Assembly (NCBI RefSeq): GCF_002865645.1
Contig: NW_020194589.1
Span: forward strand, 2,827,750-2,891,749
Direction of reading: 5' to 3'
Length of the DNA stretch: 64,000 bases
Source: Hyaloscypha bicolor E
Taxonomy: Eukaryota > Ascomycota > Leotiomycetes > Helotiales > Hyaloscyphaceae
The notes beneath the pieces are model-generated. The model was given only the letters and a program-made list of their open reading frames with translations, was not told the origin of the DNA and searched no databases. Positions 61,350-64,000 of the stretch are shown one piece after another (within the stretch, counting starts at the first letter, position 1; the number at the start of each line of letters is the position of its first letter). The translations under genes were made by a program, and so were the position numbers.

Positions 61350-62176
61350 GATGTCTATCTTGCTTTGAGCAATATTGACAGAGGCCGAGGACTGTACCAC
61401 AAAAGGAAATAATGCATATCAGATTTCTGATCTCGCAACATTGAGACTGGGTAACTGAATCGTCGCTCAAGAGGCGTCTTGAAGACTTTTTTTTTGACGA
61501 AATGAAAGCGGAGTTCCTTTGTTGTCTACCAGAATCCGACCACAACGTGAGGTCAGATGGTCAAATTTACAAAGCCCCAACGCCATGTCTAGAAAGTAAT
61601 CAAAAAAGGTAAATGAAAATGCTCATGGTAGAGGATTAAGCACCGATTTCTTGGGTGAAGTAGGCTACGATGACTTGATCGTATAACGTCTGTCCCTGTG
61701 TCCCGAGACGCACCCTGTCACACACAAATCTATAGTTTTGGAATTATAAACTTTTTCTCGGCAAGTCTACGAAGTTTGTTATTAATATGCCACTTTCTTT
61801 AACTATTTCTCTCTAAGGAGACCACTTAGGAATAAAGAAAAGACTATAGTTAATTATACTATTAATCGTTTTAATTACGCCACCAATTACCGCTTCAGCT
61901 GTTCCCCCCTGTTTAATCGCGACGATTAAAGTCTTTTTAAAATTGGAAGCACTTAGGGAAAGGTTCTATAACAAAGTAATATGGCTCCAAATTTTAAAGA
62001 CCCTCGGAGAGGAAAAGAATGCAGTCCGGGAGTTACGCCGGTGCGAATACAGGGGCCATATGTTTCAGTGCTTAGTAATACGCATTAGCCTAGTGACAAT
62101 ACTGTTTACGCCCGGGCTCGCTATATTTTTCTTAGCCACGATTCTCAGGCCTGATCACGTGTGTGGCGTACAATGG
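61350..62176. other. AT-rich region of decayed mobile DNA
   Basis: From about 61730 to 61960 the sequence becomes rich in TTAATTA/TATAG patterns, as in RIP-mutated repeats. A 90-codon plus frame at 61943-62215 has no domain. A direct repeat GTGTGGCGTA occurs at 62161 and 62184, just beside the transposase relic, and may be part of its old end. Confidence 0.45.
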
Positions 62177-62467
62177 TTACGCGTGTGGCGTAAGTCCAAA
62201 GTCGGACATTTGTAACAAATACTTAACGACAACATCTTCTTCGTACGGTTTGAGGTACTGTTGGCCTTGGGCCTTCGCTTCTATCGAGGGTCGTCCGCGA
62301 GCACGATAATGGAGTGTAGAGCGAGGGACCTTGCCATGATCTGCGAGAGCACGATATAATTTAGGCACGCCAGGAGGTACGCCTTGCGGTAGGACTTGAC
62401 TGGCTATCCTGCCGTCGAGATGGTGATGTAGGAGGAGACGAGAGACGACGCTCCAGCGCCCAGGCAC
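62177..62467 (-). pseudogene. Pogo/Fot1-type transposase relic, N-terminal helix-turn-helix part
   Basis: Reads YRALADHGKVPRSTLHYRAR, GRPSIEAKAQGQQYLKPYEE and VVKYLLQMSDFG: the psq-type helix-turn-helix and the start of the CENP-B-like DNA-binding domain of fungal Tigger/Fot1 transposases. Homology stops after QMSDFG (about 62190) where the next part should follow; that part is instead found on the other strand at 62505. Upstream residues (from MPGRWSV) are not family-like. No DDE catalytic domain is present. A fragment of a dead element. Confidence 0.72.
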
Positions 62468-62471
62468 CAGC

Positions 62472-62705
62472 GTGCTGCCACCTGCCGATAGAATGTTCGA
62501 GAAACCTGCTCAACCGATACGATTAAAATTTATCCCTTCGATAGCCTTTAGTGTCACCCGCCAGCGACCCGCGGCGGACAGACAGCTTAACCCGCCTGGC
62601 AGGAACTGGACGAAGGCTTTGGAAAAGCGCCACCCAATACTTACGGCGAGAAGAGTCGGGGCCATGGACTGGAACCGTTTATCTAATGTCTTAGAAACCA
62701 CGTAA
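62472..62705 (+). pseudogene. Pogo/Fot1-type transposase relic, CENP-B-type part
   Basis: Reads QPIRLKFIPSIAFSVTRQR, PPGRNWTKALEKRHPIL and TARRVGAMDWNR, the second half of the CENP-B-type DNA-binding domain that in intact fungal elements comes right after the segment now found on the minus strand at 62177-62467. The frame ends in a stop at 62703 followed by AT-rich sequence; the catalytic domain is missing. Together the two parts show an inversion inside a decayed transposon. Confidence 0.72.
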
Positions 62706-62781
62706 CTAGTATATAAAGTTCACCTCCCCCAAGCCCCTCTATATCAAAGTTATAAAGATATATATAATATGAAACAAATGA

Positions 62782-64000
62782 TTAATTAATACTCTCGAGC
62801 AATAGCTTAACGACGGCCTCGTGCCCGTTTCCAGCAGCGCGCGATAGCGGCGTCCGATCCCACTTATCCCTCGAGTCGGCTACGGCTTGGTGCTCGAGCA
62901 GTAGCTTGACGACGGCCTCGTGCCCGTTTCCAGCAGCGTATAACAGCGGCGTCCGACCCCACTTATCCCTCGAGTCGGCTACGGCTTGGTACTCGAGCAG
63001 TAGCTTGACAACGGCCTCGTGCCCGTTCTCAGCAGCGTATAACAGCGGCGTCCGATCTACCTCATCCCTCGAGTCGGCCACGGCTTGGTGCTCGAGCAGT
63101 AGCTTGACGACGGCCTCGTGCCCGTTCCCAGCAGCGTACGACAGCGGCGTCCGATCTACCTCATCCTTCGAGTCGGCTACGGCTTGGTGCTCGAGCAGCA
63201 GCTTGACGATGGCCTCGTGCCCGTTCTCAGCAGCGTACGACAGCGGCGTCCGATCTACCTCATTCTTCGAGTCGGCTACGGCTTGGTGCTCGAGCAGTAG
63301 CTTGACAACGGCCTCGTGCCCGTTCCCAGCAGCGTATAACAGCGGCGTCCAATGCCACTGATCCTTCGAGTTGGCTAAGACTTGGCCAGTCTTAAGTAAT
63401 AGCTGGACTATGGCCTCGTGCCCTCGCTCAGCTGCCCATAATAGCGATGTTTGACCATATTGAGAATCTTCTAAATCCAGGTCTATGCTATCTTTTGCAA
63501 GTAGTACGTTTACTATATCATCGTACCCGTTCCTTGCAGCCCATAATAGTGGCGTTAAACCGTATTTACCTTTTAGCATATACGGATTCTCTTCTCTAAA
63601 CGCCGTCTCATAGCTCTCAATTACTTCTCGAAACCTCATTTGTGCCATTTCGTAATTCTCCAAGTCCCCTCGTATTAGCGCAACGTTCCATGTTCCAGTC
63701 GTTTTGACTGAAGACACCCAATTCTTTGTTTCTTCTCGATCTTGCCAGTCTTCCAGGAGCGGTTCCCAGTTCCAGACAAGCGGGAAGTTACGCGGGAAGT
63801 ATGTTATCGAATCGGAAAGTTCCAGTTGAAAACTTTCGCGCTTGTTAGGAGTAGTAGCTGCAATCATAACAATGACAAAGTGATCTTTATATGGCCTAAT
63901 AATCATAGGCTTTGAAACTCCTTGTAGGAGACAGACGATATCACGCAGTCGGATGGATTTCGCCGACGCCAGAAGAGTCCATTCTATCTCGTTGCCGAAG
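62782..64000 (-). CDS. Ankyrin-repeat protein, C-terminal part (runs off the right edge)
   Basis: The frame is open from the window edge (FGNEIEWTLLASAKSIRLRD, DIVCLLQGVSKP) to the stop at 62782, so the ATG at 63906 is internal and the N-terminus lies outside. The edge segment, with VIMIAATTPN and DSITYFPRNFPLVWNWEPL, resembles the spacer between the effector or HET/NACHT part and the repeats of fungal NLR-like proteins. From about 63580 eight ankyrin repeats follow; the last six (period 99 bp) are nearly identical, consensus RTPLSYAAGNGHEAVVKLLL then EHQAVADS. Such proteins act in self/non-self recognition, but this role is inferred from family, not seen. The last repeat is cut short (LLLESIN). 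Near-identical units suggest recent copying. Function depends on the missing N-terminus. Confidence 0.85.
   Translation of the reverse strand, partial: FGNEIEWTLLASAKSIRLRDIVCLLQGVSKPMIIRPYKDHFVIVMIAATTPNKRESFQLELSDSITYFPRNFPLVWNWEPLLEDWQDREETKNWVSSVKTTGTWNVALIRGDLENYEMAQMRFREVIESYETAFREENPYMLKGKYGLTPLLWAARNGYDDIVNVLLAKDSIDLDLEDSQYGQTSLLWAAERGHEAIVQLLLKTGQVLANSKDQWHWTPLLYAAGNGHEAVVKLLLEHQAVADSKNEVDRTPLSYAAENGHEAIVKLLLEHQAVADSKDEVDRTPLSYAAGNGHEAVVKLLLEHQAVADSRDEVDRTPLLYAAENGHEAVVKLLLEYQAVADSRDKWGRTPLLYAAGNGHEAVVKLLLEHQAVADSRDKWDRTPLSRAAGNGHEAVVKLLLESIN
62800..63360. repeat. 99-bp tandem repeats encoding ankyrin units
   Basis: About 5.7 copies of a 99-bp unit with only scattered differences (for example Ser/Leu at TPL-S/L, Gly/Glu at AA-G/E-NG, Val/Ile, Lys/Arg). 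The pattern GCCTCGTGCCCGTT recurs every 99 bp on the plus strand. Flanking repeats to the right (63361-63580) are much more diverged. Confidence 0.9.

Noticed and set aside
63000..63360. Regular repeats resembling a CRISPR array
   Set aside because: The 99-bp units are contiguous and protein-coding (ankyrin) with no variable spacers, and the DNA is eukaryotic.
62906..63361. Plus-strand 151-codon repeat frame
   Set aside because: Antisense of the ankyrin repeats; stays open only because of the 99-bp period.

Overview
The window is nuclear DNA from a filamentous ascomycete (Pezizomycotina; a plant-associated leotiomycete or sordariomycete-like fungus is a guess). Reasons: genes cut by 38-170 nt introns with GTRNGT donors, CTAAC/CTGAC branch sites and YAG acceptors; a velvet regulator (VosA type), a Zn2Cys6 activator, an Egh16/GAS-type secreted protein, a fungal arylamine N-acetyltransferase and a HET/NLR-style ankyrin protein; short AT-rich tracts around transposon relics. 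I see no tRNA, rRNA or CRISPR array.

Layout. 0.2-2.1 kb: adenosine-deaminase-like hydrolase (-). 3.6-5.2 kb: SRP40/NOLC1-like nucleolar protein (-), divergent from exocyst subunit SEC3 (+, 5.7-10.2 kb). 10.6-12.0 kb: MFS transporter (+). 12.0-23.6 kb: an 11.5-kb stretch without a convincing gene, holding a 174-bp pogo-type MITE, palindromes and microsatellites, ending at the velvet gene vosA (+, 23.6-25.3 kb). 26.6-27.7 kb: a broken arylamine N-acetyltransferase gene. 28.3-28.8 kb: a four-exon complex I subunit gene (-) divergent from a PHD-MYST histone acetyltransferase (+, 29.6-33.1 kb). 34.2-35.7 kb: secreted Egh16-like protein (+). 36.5-37.2 kb: hypothetical membrane protein (-). 37.6-43.7 kb: proteasome activator BLM10 (-). 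44.5-45.9 kb: GPI mannosyltransferase GPI18 (-). 47.3-49.2 kb: conserved fungal protein (+). 50.1-53.1 kb: a YTH-domain m6A/DSR-type RNA reader (+), which a naive ORF call would split in two. 53.5-61.3 kb: four co-directional accessory genes, Zn2Cys6 regulator, cytochrome P450, copper amine oxidase and a small unknown protein. 61.4-62.8 kb: AT-rich relics of a pogo/Fot1 transposase whose two halves lie on opposite strands. 62.8 kb to the edge: C-terminal part of an ankyrin-repeat protein with near-identical repeats (-).

Most of the left and middle is housekeeping (secretion, nucleolus, chromatin, proteasome, respiration, GPI anchors). The right end (53.5-64 kb) is accessory: a possible small oxidative gene cluster next to transposon debris and a fast-evolving repeat gene. 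Exon borders were worked out by hand from splice consensus, frame continuity and family knowledge; they have not been checked against transcripts.
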